Below, piece after piece: positions 7,927 through 15,066 of a DNA stretch of 25,891 nt; positions within the stretch are counted from its first letter, which is position 1, and each line of letters opens with the position of its first letter. A program made the position numbers and the translations under genes. Source of the stretch: a virus; the IMG/VR virus record IMGVR_UViG_3300038548_000239, positions 1 through 25,891 of that record; one strand, 5' to 3'. The notes beneath the pieces were generated by a model. It was not told where the DNA came from. It made no database searches and saw nothing but the letters and a program-made list of their open reading frames with translations.

Positions 7927-9147
7927 TTATGCAGCGATTCTGCAGGCCAGTTCAGGTCGCAGCGCGGCCCAGCCGTAGAGGATGTCCAACCTGCACGGGA
8001 ACTGGTCTTGGTTGATGTCGTAGGCTCGAACCATTCGTATGCTCAAACCCAGCTGCTTGTCGGCCACCCGCGCTGCCATGTCCACTCCGCGAGGGAGAGG
8101 AAGATCTGCGCTGGCGAGGGTAAACGCGTCCTTGTGGAACGCGAGACCCTGTGGTGTGACCGTGTTCTGCGTAGACGTCACCTCTCCGAACGTGAGGATC
8201 GCCGCCGCATTGGCCGGTGACGAGTCCACAGTCTGGAAGGCCCCGCTCGTGGTGATCGGCGGATCGATGTTGACGGTGCCGTCGCCGGACCCATCGCTAT
8301 CGAAGTTGCTGGTCACTACGAACTGCTGCAGCTGGCCGTTCGTCTGGCGAGACTGCGGGTTGACGTGCAGAACGTCCGCGAAGGTGATGACGTCTCCACG
8401 GTTCAGACGACGCGACGCAGAGGAGGTCCAAGCCTGGGTGATGATCGCGCTCCCAGTCTGACCAGCACCGTTGACCGTGGGTGTGCCACCCAGAGGGCCG
8501 ACAGTATGCGAGGTGACGTTCTGATCCATGTAAAATTCAAAACCCGCCGCGGTGCCCATCGCGCCCTTGCGATACTGAGCCGCGATCTCACTGGCCTGTT
8601 GGAACAGACCCTTGAGCGCATCGACCAGAGTCGCTTGCATCAATGGGGTGATAACGACGCACCGTGACCCGTCCATCGGGGTCGCGTCGTCGTCCAGCCG
8701 CACACCTGCCGTGAGGTAGACGAGAATCTCGACAGGAGTCGTGCCGGGTGCGCCGACGGTGTTCCAGACCTGCTGCGAGAGCAGCAGTCCATCGCGATCA
8801 ATCCTGTTACTGACGGTCGCTATGGCTGGCTTGATGAAGCGATCACGAAAGTCGTCGATGGACAAGGCCAGATCTTGCGAACTGAACTGGATGTCCACGC
8901 CGAATTGCGTGTCGAGCTCAACCGGAACCTGGGTTTCAGTCGAGTCCTCGATGGCCAGAGCCTGACCGACGCGCCCCACATACTGCGGTGGTTTGCGGAC
9001 GTTCAAGATCGTGCCGATCTTCGCTCCGTCAACAGCAAAGCGGTCGTCGTATTGGGTGTTGATCTGCTTGGTGAAGGTGAGGCTGTTCTCCAGAACCCTC
9101 AGCGCTTCTCGGGTGATGAGCCCGATGGTCAGCAGGGTATTAGCCAC
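7927..9147 (-). CDS. Major capsid (coat) protein, P22-like
   Basis: The main shell protein, HK97 fold. N-terminal SLTFTKQINTQYDDRFAVDG and GTILNVRKPPQYVGRVGQAL, the middle FSSQDLALSIDDFRDRFIKP, and LAFHKDAFTLASADLPLPRG near the end are typical of the P22 coat family; 406 residues against 430 in P22. The end (349-392) is the module echoed in RR-leader proteins 1 and 4. It starts at GTG with only a weak GTGAG before it, which is odd for such an abundant protein; A-rich sequence between scaffold stop and start (AAAAAAGTGAGCG) may help. Confidence 0.9.
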   Translation of the reverse strand: MANTLLTIGLITREALRVLENSLTFTKQINTQYDDRFAVDGAKIGTILNVRKPPQYVGRVGQALAIEDSTETQVPVELDTQFGVDIQFSSQDLALSIDDFRDRFIKPAIATVSNRIDRDGLLLSQQVWNTVGAPGTTPVEILVYLTAGVRLDDDATPMDGSRCVVITPLMQATLVDALKGLFQQASEIAAQYRKGAMGTAAGFEFYMDQNVTSHTVGPLGGTPTVNGAGQTGSAIITQAWTSSASRRLNRGDVITFADVLHVNPQSRQTNGQLQQFVVTSNFDSDGSGDGTVNIDPPITTSGAFQTVDSSPANAAAILTFGEVTSTQNTVTPQGLAFHKDAFTLASADLPLPRGVDMAARVADKQLGLSIRMVRAYDINQDQFPCRLDILYGWAALRPELACRIAA

Positions 9148-9164
9148 TTTTGACGCTCACTTTT

Positions 9165-10274
9165 TTACCGACTGACCTGGCCGAACTCACGGGCGTTCTC
9201 AATCCGTTTGTAGGTTTGATAGTCCGTCTTGTCGAGGTCCACCACTTCAGTCGTCGCTCCACCACCCACTGGCGTAATAGGCTCGGGAGTAGCGGAGACA
9301 GGAGTAGGTGATGCCGCAGGCTTCGGCGCTGTCACCTTCGCAGGCTCTGCAGCCGGCTTAGATTTGGGCGCGTCGTCCAACGACGCTTCCAAACGTCCCA
9401 TCGCCGCGAGCGCTCTCAACGGGGGAAGGCTGTGGATCTGCTCGGCCACCTCGATGTTCTTGGCCAACTCGTAGAGCAGCTTCGGCCCGACCGGAGAGTC
9501 CATCATGAAATCTCTCATGGGGGCGTTGATTGGAACGTCCTGAGACGCGTCGATAACCTCATCAAAGTCTGGAGTCGCGGGGTCTACAGCCTGCTTGTCT
9601 ACCGCAGCCTGCCAATCCCCTAGCTGTTGGGCCTCAGCCTCATCCGCTTCCGCTGTTGTCACTCGATCACGTTCTGCATTGAGACGGGTCTCGTGCCCGA
9701 GCCGCTCTTCCTTCAAGCGACTGTCGAGCTCTCCACTCATCTCAAACTTGGTGCGTGCGACGATAAAGTCCTCCACGTCCTCGAAGTCGTCGCGCTTCGG
9801 GGCCACGGCCTTCACGACCTTCGGCTCAACTGGTGCCTTTGCCGGTGCGGTAGCTCGAGGCCTGGGCGCCGTTGGGCCTGGCTCGTCCGCGGCCTCCTTC
9901 AGCGCCTTGTTCTCGGCTTCCGCCCGATACGCTCGGCGCATCGCATAGTTGATGCGTGCCTGGTTGGTGTAGCGACGTCGCTTCTTCTTCGGCTTCGCCT
10001 CTTCCCCGTCACCTTCTTTATCCGGGTCGTCTGCGTCTGGTTCGTCAGCTTCTCCCTTAGCGTCGAGCTCCGTGCCATCGGGCACCTCGCCCGAATGCTC
10101 GGTCACCTTGGGTTCGTCCTTACCCGACTCCGCTGGTTTTGCCTCAGGGGCTACGTTCAGCTTCTCGTCTGCCGGGTCCGTGCTCGCGATGGAGATGTTG
10201 GGGTCATAGTCCGGTGGCTTAGGCTTGTCGCCCTCGCTGCCGCTTGCGGTGCCCCCCTTTGGGTCGTCGGTCAT
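9165..10274 (-). CDS. Scaffold-like protein, 369 aa
   Basis: It is probably the internal assembly scaffold for the coat protein. The first 110 residues are low-complexity and very acidic (DDPDKEGDGEE). Then comes a basic block KPKKKRRRYTNQARINYAMR and a helical charged middle rich in Glu, Lys and Ala. The C-terminus is Ala/Pro/Thr-rich, then helical (VDLDKTDYQTYKRIENAREF). The position between portal and coat, the size and the composition are those of P22-like scaffolds; sequence itself is poorly conserved in this class. A good GAGAGG ribosome-binding site precedes the ATG. Confidence 0.68.
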   Translation of the reverse strand: MTDDPKGGTASGSEGDKPKPPDYDPNISIASTDPADEKLNVAPEAKPAESGKDEPKVTEHSGEVPDGTELDAKGEADEPDADDPDKEGDGEEAKPKKKRRRYTNQARINYAMRRAYRAEAENKALKEAADEPGPTAPRPRATAPAKAPVEPKVVKAVAPKRDDFEDVEDFIVARTKFEMSGELDSRLKEERLGHETRLNAERDRVTTAEADEAEAQQLGDWQAAVDKQAVDPATPDFDEVIDASQDVPINAPMRDFMMDSPVGPKLLYELAKNIEVAEQIHSLPPLRALAAMGRLEASLDDAPKSKPAAEPAKVTAPKPAASPTPVSATPEPITPVGGGATTEVVDLDKTDYQTYKRIENAREFGQVSR

Positions 10275-10295
10275 GGGTCCTCTCGATTAGTCGGA

Positions 10296-10577
10296 CTAAT
10301 GGATAAGCTGCGGCTGCATCCCACTGACGGTGATAGTCACGTCGGGGTCACAGTCGCAGTCGCGGTTGGGCTGAATGCACGCGCAGCTGGCCTCGTGTCG
10401 AATCGGCTGGAACTCCAGGTCACAGACGAACCCGACGGGTGTCTGCTCGTAGACCTCGGCCACGCACGCGGCGACCTTCTTGCCCAGCGCGGTATCAGGG
10501 TCGAAGCCATACTGGTGCTTCACCACGTCTTTGATGACCTGGTCGAGCTCGCCGCTGCGCTCATGAACGGTGGTCAT
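10296..10577 (-). CDS. Cys-rich small protein after portal, 93 aa
   Basis: It starts MTTVHERSGELDQVIKDVVK, coupled to portal by ATGA. A helical first half is followed by CDLEFQPIRHEASCACIQPN and RDCDCDPDVTITV. C52, C64, C66, C73 and C75 with H61 could bind zinc. No family is recognised. It lies between portal and scaffold, where small structural or assembly genes are common. Confidence 0.63.
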   Translation of the reverse strand: MTTVHERSGELDQVIKDVVKHQYGFDPDTALGKKVAACVAEVYEQTPVGFVCDLEFQPIRHEASCACIQPNRDCDCDPDVTITVSGMQPQLIH

Positions 10578-12850
10578 TTCTTCGCCGGCTTCGGCTTCTC
10601 CTTCGAGATGGCTCGCTTGTTGTCTTCAGTGAGTTGGGTCTGCTCAGCCGCCAGGTCGAGCTTCTCGCGGTCCACCTGGGCGCCGAGCTGCGCGATGAGG
10701 AGGTCCACCTTGGCCTCGAGCTTCGCGATGTCGAGTTGGTTGTCCTGTTCGTCCGCGGCGATGGACTGCGAGGTCACGTCCTTGCCGGCGGCGATGCGTT
10801 CGCGGGAGGCGTCCGATGCGGCCTTCGCACCAGCGTCGATCTCCTTGCCTTCGAGCTTCACGCGCTCCTTGTGCTCGTCGGTCTGGATCTGCTTGGCCAT
10901 CTCCTCCGCAGCCTGCTGGGCCTCTTGGAGCTGTGCCTCGAGCTGGTTGACCTTGGCCTGGGCCGCTGGCGGGAGCTCGCTCTCCTCCTGCATGGAGGGC
11001 GGCAGCTGGGTCTTCATGCGTGCCGCGAGCTGACGACCCCACGGGACGTCCATGTTCTCGACCAAAATATCCATGCCGAGCGCTGCAGCCTCGGGGAGCT
11101 TCTCAAACAGGCTGCTGATCGTGGCGACCGCTTCCTGCCGGCGGTTCTCGAACGAGCGGCCCACCATGACCGTCACGTCGAACACACCCACGTCGAGCCG
11201 GTAGATGCCACGAATGCCCGGCGGGAGGTTCTCTTCGTCCATCCCCGGGGGGGCGTTGCCCTCACCGGAGTAGACGGAGACCTGCATGGACTGCTCGTCC
11301 TCGCCGAGGATCCGCATGATGCGGTGCGTGTCATACACCTTCGGGATCAAGTCCACCAAGATCTCGCCGGTGTAGCGGATGGAGCGACCGAGGTTGTCGA
11401 GGTAGTTACTGGCGCCGAGCTCGGCCTGCTTCTGCAGCGCTTGGATCGCCTTGCCGCTGGTCTCCGATGGCGCGAGCTCACCGAGGCTCGACGCGTGGAA
11501 GCCGGTGACGTTCTTCAGGTTCTGGTCGGCGTGCATGGCCGCTTGGCTGATGGCCTGAATGGCCGGCTCAAACGTCTGCCGCGCTGGCGGCGGGAGCGGT
11601 TGCCCACCCTCCGCAGAAACATTGTTGTATTGCAGGTAGGGCCAGTTACGGACGTTCGCGCTGTCCCACTGCGCCTCGAAATTTTCTATCTGTCCCTTGG
11701 CGACAATAAAAGGTGCGCGGGGAGCGAGCGCGATAGCCTCGGTCAGTGCGCTCTCCCAGTAGTTGATCATCCGCTGGGGGTCACGCGCATCGCGGACGAG
11801 CCCTCGATAATCCTTCTGTCCGTTGATGTCGATCTCGTCGCCGACGACCTGCACGATGGGGATGTATTTGCCAGGCCAGTCACGACCCGCGGTGCGGTCC
11901 TTATTCCCGCTGAGGATGGCGCCGGCAGAGATGAGCGCCCACTTGACCTGCTTCTCGTTGAGCTTCCGACTCCCGACCTCGCGCCACATCGAGCTCGGTG
12001 TCTCGTTCTCGACGTGCCCCTGGCGGTTGAGCTCCTCCCACTCCGTGCGGAACATCTGCCGGGTTTCACCACCAGGCAATGCGAAGGTCACGAGCTCGCG
12101 CTTGATGTATTCGGTATAGAAATACTCGGCAACCCGAATCTTGCCTTCCGGCAACCAGTCCTGACCCTGGTCGCCCATCGTGGCAAACTCGGTCAGGCTG
12201 TCGAAGGTCGCGTGCGGCCACCGAATCTTGAACTCCTCCTTCGCGATGTCTTCGACAATGAACGCGAAGCGAGCGTCCGAGAGGTCGGCCTCGTTGCAGG
12301 CCACGTCCATGTAGACCGAGAAGGGGTTGATGATCCGCTTGATGCGAATCTGCTGCTTGTCCGATTTGTCGCTCTCGTATTCGGTGAGGATGCGCCAGTA
12401 GCCGCGCCCCATGGTCGTCTGGTGCTCGCCGGCCTGGGTGTAGGCGACGTCAGCGTTGCTCGTGTTCTCGATGTGCCGGATGAGCCCCTGGAAGACCTGC
12501 GCGGTGTCGATGTCCCCTGCGCTATCGACCGGGCTCACCTTCACCGCTGGTCGGTTCTGCCGCTGGGCGTTCGTCACTTGCCGGATGAACTCAGGCAAGC
12601 GGTTGATCGTGAGGCAGGGTCGGTTGTCCGTCTGACGGTTGTTCTTGACCGTGTCGGGCCACTGGTCGGAGGCGCGGAACCTGAGGTCCTCGAGCATCTC
12701 CTGCCGGTTGCCGGCCTCGGTCTCAGCGATGGTCCGCCACCGCTGCATGGCCAGCGCGAGGAACTGCCGGGTCGCCTCGGGTATCTCGGTGCGCTCGCCC
12801 TCTTGGAGCTCGAGGTTGACGTGCCTGACCGCCTGCAGGGCGTCAACCAT
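10574..12850 (-). CDS. Portal protein (P22-like)
   Basis: Twelve copies should form the ring at one capsid vertex through which DNA enters. The 758-residue length is close to the P22 portal (725). Early signatures include QWPDTVKNNRQTDNRPCLTI and LPEFIRQVTNAQRQNRPAVK, a pattern I associate with the P22 portal family. RIINPFSVYMDV and GLVRDARDPQRMINYWESAL follow, then the clip/stem region. The long C-terminal stretch is a charged coiled coil (from about residue 640: QLEAQLQEAQQAAEEMAKQI) resembling the P22 barrel. It ends KEKPKPAKK. No truncation is seen. Confidence 0.9.
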   Translation of the reverse strand: MVDALQAVRHVNLELQEGERTEIPEATRQFLALAMQRWRTIAETEAGNRQEMLEDLRFRASDQWPDTVKNNRQTDNRPCLTINRLPEFIRQVTNAQRQNRPAVKVSPVDSAGDIDTAQVFQGLIRHIENTSNADVAYTQAGEHQTTMGRGYWRILTEYESDKSDKQQIRIKRIINPFSVYMDVACNEADLSDARFAFIVEDIAKEEFKIRWPHATFDSLTEFATMGDQGQDWLPEGKIRVAEYFYTEYIKRELVTFALPGGETRQMFRTEWEELNRQGHVENETPSSMWREVGSRKLNEKQVKWALISAGAILSGNKDRTAGRDWPGKYIPIVQVVGDEIDINGQKDYRGLVRDARDPQRMINYWESALTEAIALAPRAPFIVAKGQIENFEAQWDSANVRNWPYLQYNNVSAEGGQPLPPPARQTFEPAIQAISQAAMHADQNLKNVTGFHASSLGELAPSETSGKAIQALQKQAELGASNYLDNLGRSIRYTGEILVDLIPKVYDTHRIMRILGEDEQSMQVSVYSGEGNAPPGMDEENLPPGIRGIYRLDVGVFDVTVMVGRSFENRRQEAVATISSLFEKLPEAAALGMDILVENMDVPWGRQLAARMKTQLPPSMQEESELPPAAQAKVNQLEAQLQEAQQAAEEMAKQIQTDEHKERVKLEGKEIDAGAKAASDASRERIAAGKDVTSQSIAADEQDNQLDIAKLEAKVDLLIAQLGAQVDREKLDLAAEQTQLTEDNKRAISKEKPKPAKK

Positions 12851-13244
12851 CGGTCAGCTCCACCTTGCGCTCGCCCTTGATCTGCGTGGTCGTGGTGTAG
12901 CGCGGACCCACCTTGCTGACGTCGCCGGTGTTCCTGGCGTTTTCTACCATCTCATCGATCTGGACCTCGCCGACGTTGAGCTCTGCGTGCTTCGCGTGCT
13001 CGGCAACCCGGTGCCGCATCGCGAAGAACATCTCGATGAAGTCCTCCTGCCGGAACCCCTGACCGCTGAACCCACGACGGGCGTTCTGCAGGAACTCGTC
13101 CTGCCCATTGGCGACGATGAGCTGGACGACGCGGATGTCCATGAAGCCGAAGATCTCGCTGGCCTTCTTGCGCCACGCAGGACGCGAGAGGTGGGCCATG
13201 AGCGCATCAGCGCCCTTGAGGTCTCGGGCTTCGGCGGTGCTCAC
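12843..13244 (-). CDS. Hypothetical protein upstream of portal, 133 aa
   Basis: GTG start overlapping the previous stop; reads MSTAEARDLKGADALMAHLS. Mostly helical (ASEIFGFMDIRVVQLIVANG, FRQEDFIEMFFAMRHRVAEH) with a polar tail ending QIKGERKVELTDG. Its end overlaps the portal start by 8 bases and carries that gene's GGTGGAG site. Its position directly before portal, as in several P22-like genomes with small conserved proteins there, suggests a packaging or head accessory role. No recognised family. Confidence 0.63.
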   Translation of the reverse strand: MSTAEARDLKGADALMAHLSRPAWRKKASEIFGFMDIRVVQLIVANGQDEFLQNARRGFSGQGFRQEDFIEMFFAMRHRVAEHAKHAELNVGEVQIDEMVENARNTGDVSKVGPRYTTTTQIKGERKVELTDG

Positions 13245-13543
13245 GAGGGGCGCCCTCCCATGGGGTCAGGGATGAGGGCCTGGACCTCGGGGAGCAGCTT
13301 CTTCCAGATGGCGAGCTTCACGGCATGGCGGATGTCGGGTCGAGCAGTCTTGACCATCGCGTTGAACTGCTCGAGGCTCACGATCTTGCGAGCCATGTAG
13401 CCGAGATATTCGGAGTCGGTCTCAGCCTTGACGCGGTCCTGGCGGTCCATCGCCGGGAGCTGTCCCGCAGCGGCGGAGACGGCAGTTGGGTTGGCACGAG
13501 CTTCTCGGCCCACGATGACCTCGAGAGGACCCATCAAAAGCAT
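13241..13543 (-). CDS. Hypothetical protein, 100 aa
   Basis: It starts MLLMGPLEVIVGREARANPT after the pyrimidine tract; the ribosome-binding site is weak (TAGG), and Met4 is an alternative. The middle and end are helical: SEYLGYMARKIVSLEQFNAM and DIRHAVKLAIWKKLLPEVQ. It ends in a Pro-rich tail, PDPMGGRPS. The stop overlaps the GTG of the next gene (GTGA). It heads the head-assembly run and may be a small packaging or portal-accessory protein. No family is recognised. Confidence 0.62.
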   Translation of the reverse strand: MLLMGPLEVIVGREARANPTAVSAAAGQLPAMDRQDRVKAETDSEYLGYMARKIVSLEQFNAMVKTARPDIRHAVKLAIWKKLLPEVQALIPDPMGGRPS

Positions 13544-13623
13544 GGAACGACCTACAAGTTGTGTTGGGAGACGAAGACAACAACAAAGAAGAAGACGGAG
13601 AAGAAGACGCTTGGTGCAGAGGG
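13544..13623. promoter_or_regulatory. Pyrimidine-rich leader before head genes
   Basis: On the minus strand this leader of the 100-aa gene is C/U-rich and G-poor. It contains a tandem 12-13-base repeat of CGTCTTCTTCTCC type (plus-strand 13585-13609) and then TTTGTTGTTGTCTTCG. Such tracts can bind Rho or ribosomal protein S1. No sigma-70-like promoter is convincing. Confidence 0.35.
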
Positions 13624-13696
13624 TGCGGGGGCCAGGAGTCCAACCTAGGACCCTGAGCCGGTATACCCGGCGTCAGGGACGCAGCGGCTCCCCCGT
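13624..13696 (-). other. tRNA-like fold (degenerate or coincidental)
   Basis: On the minus strand, 73 bases fold like part of a tRNA. The ends ACGGGGG and CCCCCGC pair in 6 of 7 positions. At exactly the tRNA position 49-65 lies a T-arm, CTAGG TTGGACT CCTGG (one wobble). The discriminator would be A73, followed by CCC. The centre is an 11-base-pair hairpin with one bulge (CCCTGA, GCCGG, loop GTATA) rather than D and anticodon arms. T54, T55 and A58 are present but C56 is G. It may be a decayed tRNA, a tRNA-like processing or packaging signal, or chance. Confidence 0.3.
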
Positions 13697-13700
13697 CAAG

Positions 13701-13874
13701 CTACGAGGTCTTGTAGCGGCCGACGGTGTTCTGTGGGGGACCAGCCCCGCTATCTACCTTGCCAGCCGCGAGGCTCTTCAAGGCCTTCATGTCCTGGCCT
13801 GCCTGCGGGTTGCTGGGCTTGTTGTAGGTCACCTTCGGGTTGTTCGCGCCGGTGCCACCATGGGAACCCTTCAT
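13701..13874 (-). CDS. Small Gly/Asn/Pro-rich protein, 57 aa
   Basis: A 57-codon frame starting MKGSHGGTGANNPKVTYNKP with a strong GGAGG site about 8 bases before the ATG. It has a flexible Gly/Asn/Pro N-terminus, a short helix (DMKALKSLAAGK) and a polar end GRYKTS. There is no leader or membrane segment. Small proteins of this kind often sit before portal genes and may be minor virion proteins, but I cannot name this one. It is the best supported gene in the control region. Confidence 0.62.
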   Translation of the reverse strand: MKGSHGGTGANNPKVTYNKPSNPQAGQDMKALKSLAAGKVDSGAGPPQNTVGRYKTS

Positions 13875-13916
13875 TGTCGTGCCTCCGTTCAGGAGTGAGG
13901 TAGTGCTCGTCGTCGT

Positions 13917-14012
13917 TCATAGTCGCCCATCGAGAGTCGTCAGGTCAACAGGATCGGCGGCATGGGCCCGGTGGGTGCCCCCAGCCAGCACACCCCCGCC
14001 GCTCGCGCTCAT
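13917..14012 (-). CDS. Possible micro-ORF, 31 aa
   Basis: A frame starting MSASGGGVLAGGTHRAHAAD with GAGGA 8 bases upstream and ending LTTLDGRL. It lies in the spacer between the phosphatase region and the 57-aa gene and overlaps one of the direct repeats, so it could be a leader peptide or nothing. Only the ribosome-binding site supports it. Confidence 0.25.
   Translation of the reverse strand: MSASGGGVLAGGTHRAHAADPVDLTTLDGRL
13943..13960. repeat. Direct repeat copy 1
   Basis: GGTCAACAGGATCGGCGG; matches the copy at 14090 in 16 of 18 positions. Possible protein-binding site or promoter element upstream of the 57-aa gene. Confidence 0.4.
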
Positions 14013-14089
14013 GGTCACGTTCCTCGAAGGCCATGGTGTATCGAGGGGCTTCTCCCGCAGCGGGTGCCACCGACCCTGCTCACCTGACG

Positions 14090-14107
14090 GGTCAACAGGA
14101 CCGACGG
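14090..14107. repeat. Direct repeat copy 2
   Basis: GGTCAACAGGACCGACGG; second copy, immediately downstream (minus strand) of the 79-aa gene and overlapping one arm of the inverted repeat at 14102-14164. Confidence 0.4.
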
Positions 14108-14171
14108 AGCCTGGCTCGTCGGGGAGGGAAGAAGACTAGAACCTCACCCGGCGGAACTCCGTCGATCCTGG

Positions 14172-14411
14172 TCACCCGATGTGGTTCTCCTCCAGCATCC
14201 GCTTGACCGTGTCGTCCTTCAGCTGCGCCATGACGTGCCCCCAGAGCTCCGTCGAGTAGTGCGTGTGGAGCTCAGACGCCGAGTATTCATGGATGTGCGC
14301 GTGGGGGATGAAGGTCTCGAACGACGCGATGGTGGTGTCCCACTGCATCCGCAAGGTGACGCGGATGTGGGTCCGGGGGCTGGGCTTCACGAAGGCCTCT
14401 GCCACCTTCAC
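14172..14411 (-). CDS. Hypothetical protein, 79 aa
   Basis: I choose the GTG at 14411, which overlaps the phosphatase stop (GTGA) and has an AAGGGGAAG site 5-6 bases upstream, over the ATG at 14441 buried in that gene. The protein reads MKVAEAFVKPSPRTHIRVTL. It is beta-rich at first, then His-rich (FIPHAHIHEYSASELHTHYS), then helical. The histidine pattern might bind metal. No family is recognised. It is the last gene before a regulatory-looking spacer. Confidence 0.6.
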   Translation of the reverse strand: MKVAEAFVKPSPRTHIRVTLRMQWDTTIASFETFIPHAHIHEYSASELHTHYSTELWGHVMAQLKDDTVKRMLEENHIG

Positions 14412-14860
14412 AGGGTCTTCCCCTTCCACCGGTGCCGACACCGGCGCATCAGGTCAAAGTCGGCCCCGAGCTCTTCATCTGCGATCAATAGCAGAAGTGG
14501 GTTGGGCTGGACCTCGGGGTTGTCCTCGAGGAACCGATTGACCGACGCCGGGTCACGCTTCCATAGCAGCGCACAGGCTAGCGCTGCGCTCCTCGATAGC
14601 CCATGCTGGCAGTGTATCAGGACCCGCGGCTCTTCGATCAAGAGGACGCTCCGCACCGCGTCCTTGTAGGCGCTCAGCTGGTTGAGGTAGATGTCCTTGC
14701 AGCCGGCCTTGAGCATCGGGACGTCGCCGAGCTCGACCCCCGGAGGGACGCAGGAGACCACCAGGTCAGGCTTGAAGTCCCGCAGCTTGTTCTCGAGGGC
14801 CACCAGCCCACAGACCTGGATGCCGTCGTCCACCGGGTTTCGCACCCAGTGACCGCTCAT
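14408..14860 (-). CDS. Protein tyrosine / dual-specificity phosphatase-like
   Basis: A Cys-dependent phosphatase fold. The signature loop HCQHGLSRS (83-91) fits H-C-x5-R-S/T exactly: nucleophile C84, phosphate-binding R90, and S91. Before it runs the usual strand PRVLI, and after it the helix AALACALLWKR. D46 or D56 could be the general acid, but I cannot place it with certainty. At 150 residues it is the size of compact dual-specificity phosphatases. The start MSGHWVRNPV is set by the ATGA overlap. It could dephosphorylate host proteins, nucleotides or RNA caps; inference only. Confidence 0.75.
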   Translation of the reverse strand: MSGHWVRNPVDDGIQVCGLVALENKLRDFKPDLVVSCVPPGVELGDVPMLKAGCKDIYLNQLSAYKDAVRSVLLIEEPRVLIHCQHGLSRSAALACALLWKRDPASVNRFLEDNPEVQPNPLLLLIADEELGADFDLMRRCRHRWKGKTL

Positions 14861-15066
14861 TTTTGGGTCCTCTCGAAGGCGAGGTCTCTGAACGCGTGCC
14901 ATGTCGCGTCCTTCGACATAGACTTGACGGTCTCGTATCCCACCTTGCCCAGGTCCCAGTGCATCGTGTTGCTCCCCACGACCTCGATCTTCGTCGCGAA
15001 GACGTTCTCAGGGTGGCCGTCCTCGGTCTCCGTGATATGCACAAGGACCTCCAGCGTCGTCCTCAT
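14857..15066 (-). CDS. Hypothetical protein, 69 aa
   Basis: It starts MRTTLEVLVHITETEDGHPE, chosen by the ATGA overlap with the nuclease half; a reading three codons longer exists. The layout is beta-rich: strand, acidic turn, strand VFATKIEVVG, then a helical end (SKDATWHAFRDLAFERTQK). No family is recognised. It overlaps the phosphatase-like gene by ATGA. Confidence 0.62.
   Translation of the reverse strand: MRTTLEVLVHITETEDGHPENVFATKIEVVGSNTMHWDLGKVGYETVKSMSKDATWHAFRDLAFERTQK

Larger units (their letters stand above)
13875..14171. other. Spacer with direct and inverted repeats
   Basis: About 300 bases with no confident gene, only the micro-ORF at 13917-14012. It holds an 18-base direct repeat (16/18 identical) at 13943-13960 and 14090-14107, 147 bases apart; on the minus strand each copy contains TTGACC, which could serve as a -35 box, but I find no good -10. 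An 8-base inverted repeat CGACGGAG / CTCCGTCG lies at 14102-14109 and 14157-14164. This is a candidate control region between the packaging and head genes. Confidence 0.4.

Noticed and set aside
9627-11033. 468-aa plus-strand open frame
   Set aside because: Antisense to scaffold, Cys-rich protein and portal; crosses three genes and has mirrored composition.
10634-12880. 748-aa plus-strand open frame
   Set aside because: It is antisense to the portal gene, rich in Leu/Val/Arg/His/Asp as expected from a mirrored GC-rich gene, with no domain I recognise.
13745-13920. 54-aa minus-strand frame starting at 13920 inside the 57-aa gene
   Set aside because: Runs out of frame through the 57-aa gene, which has the stronger ribosome-binding site and more natural composition.
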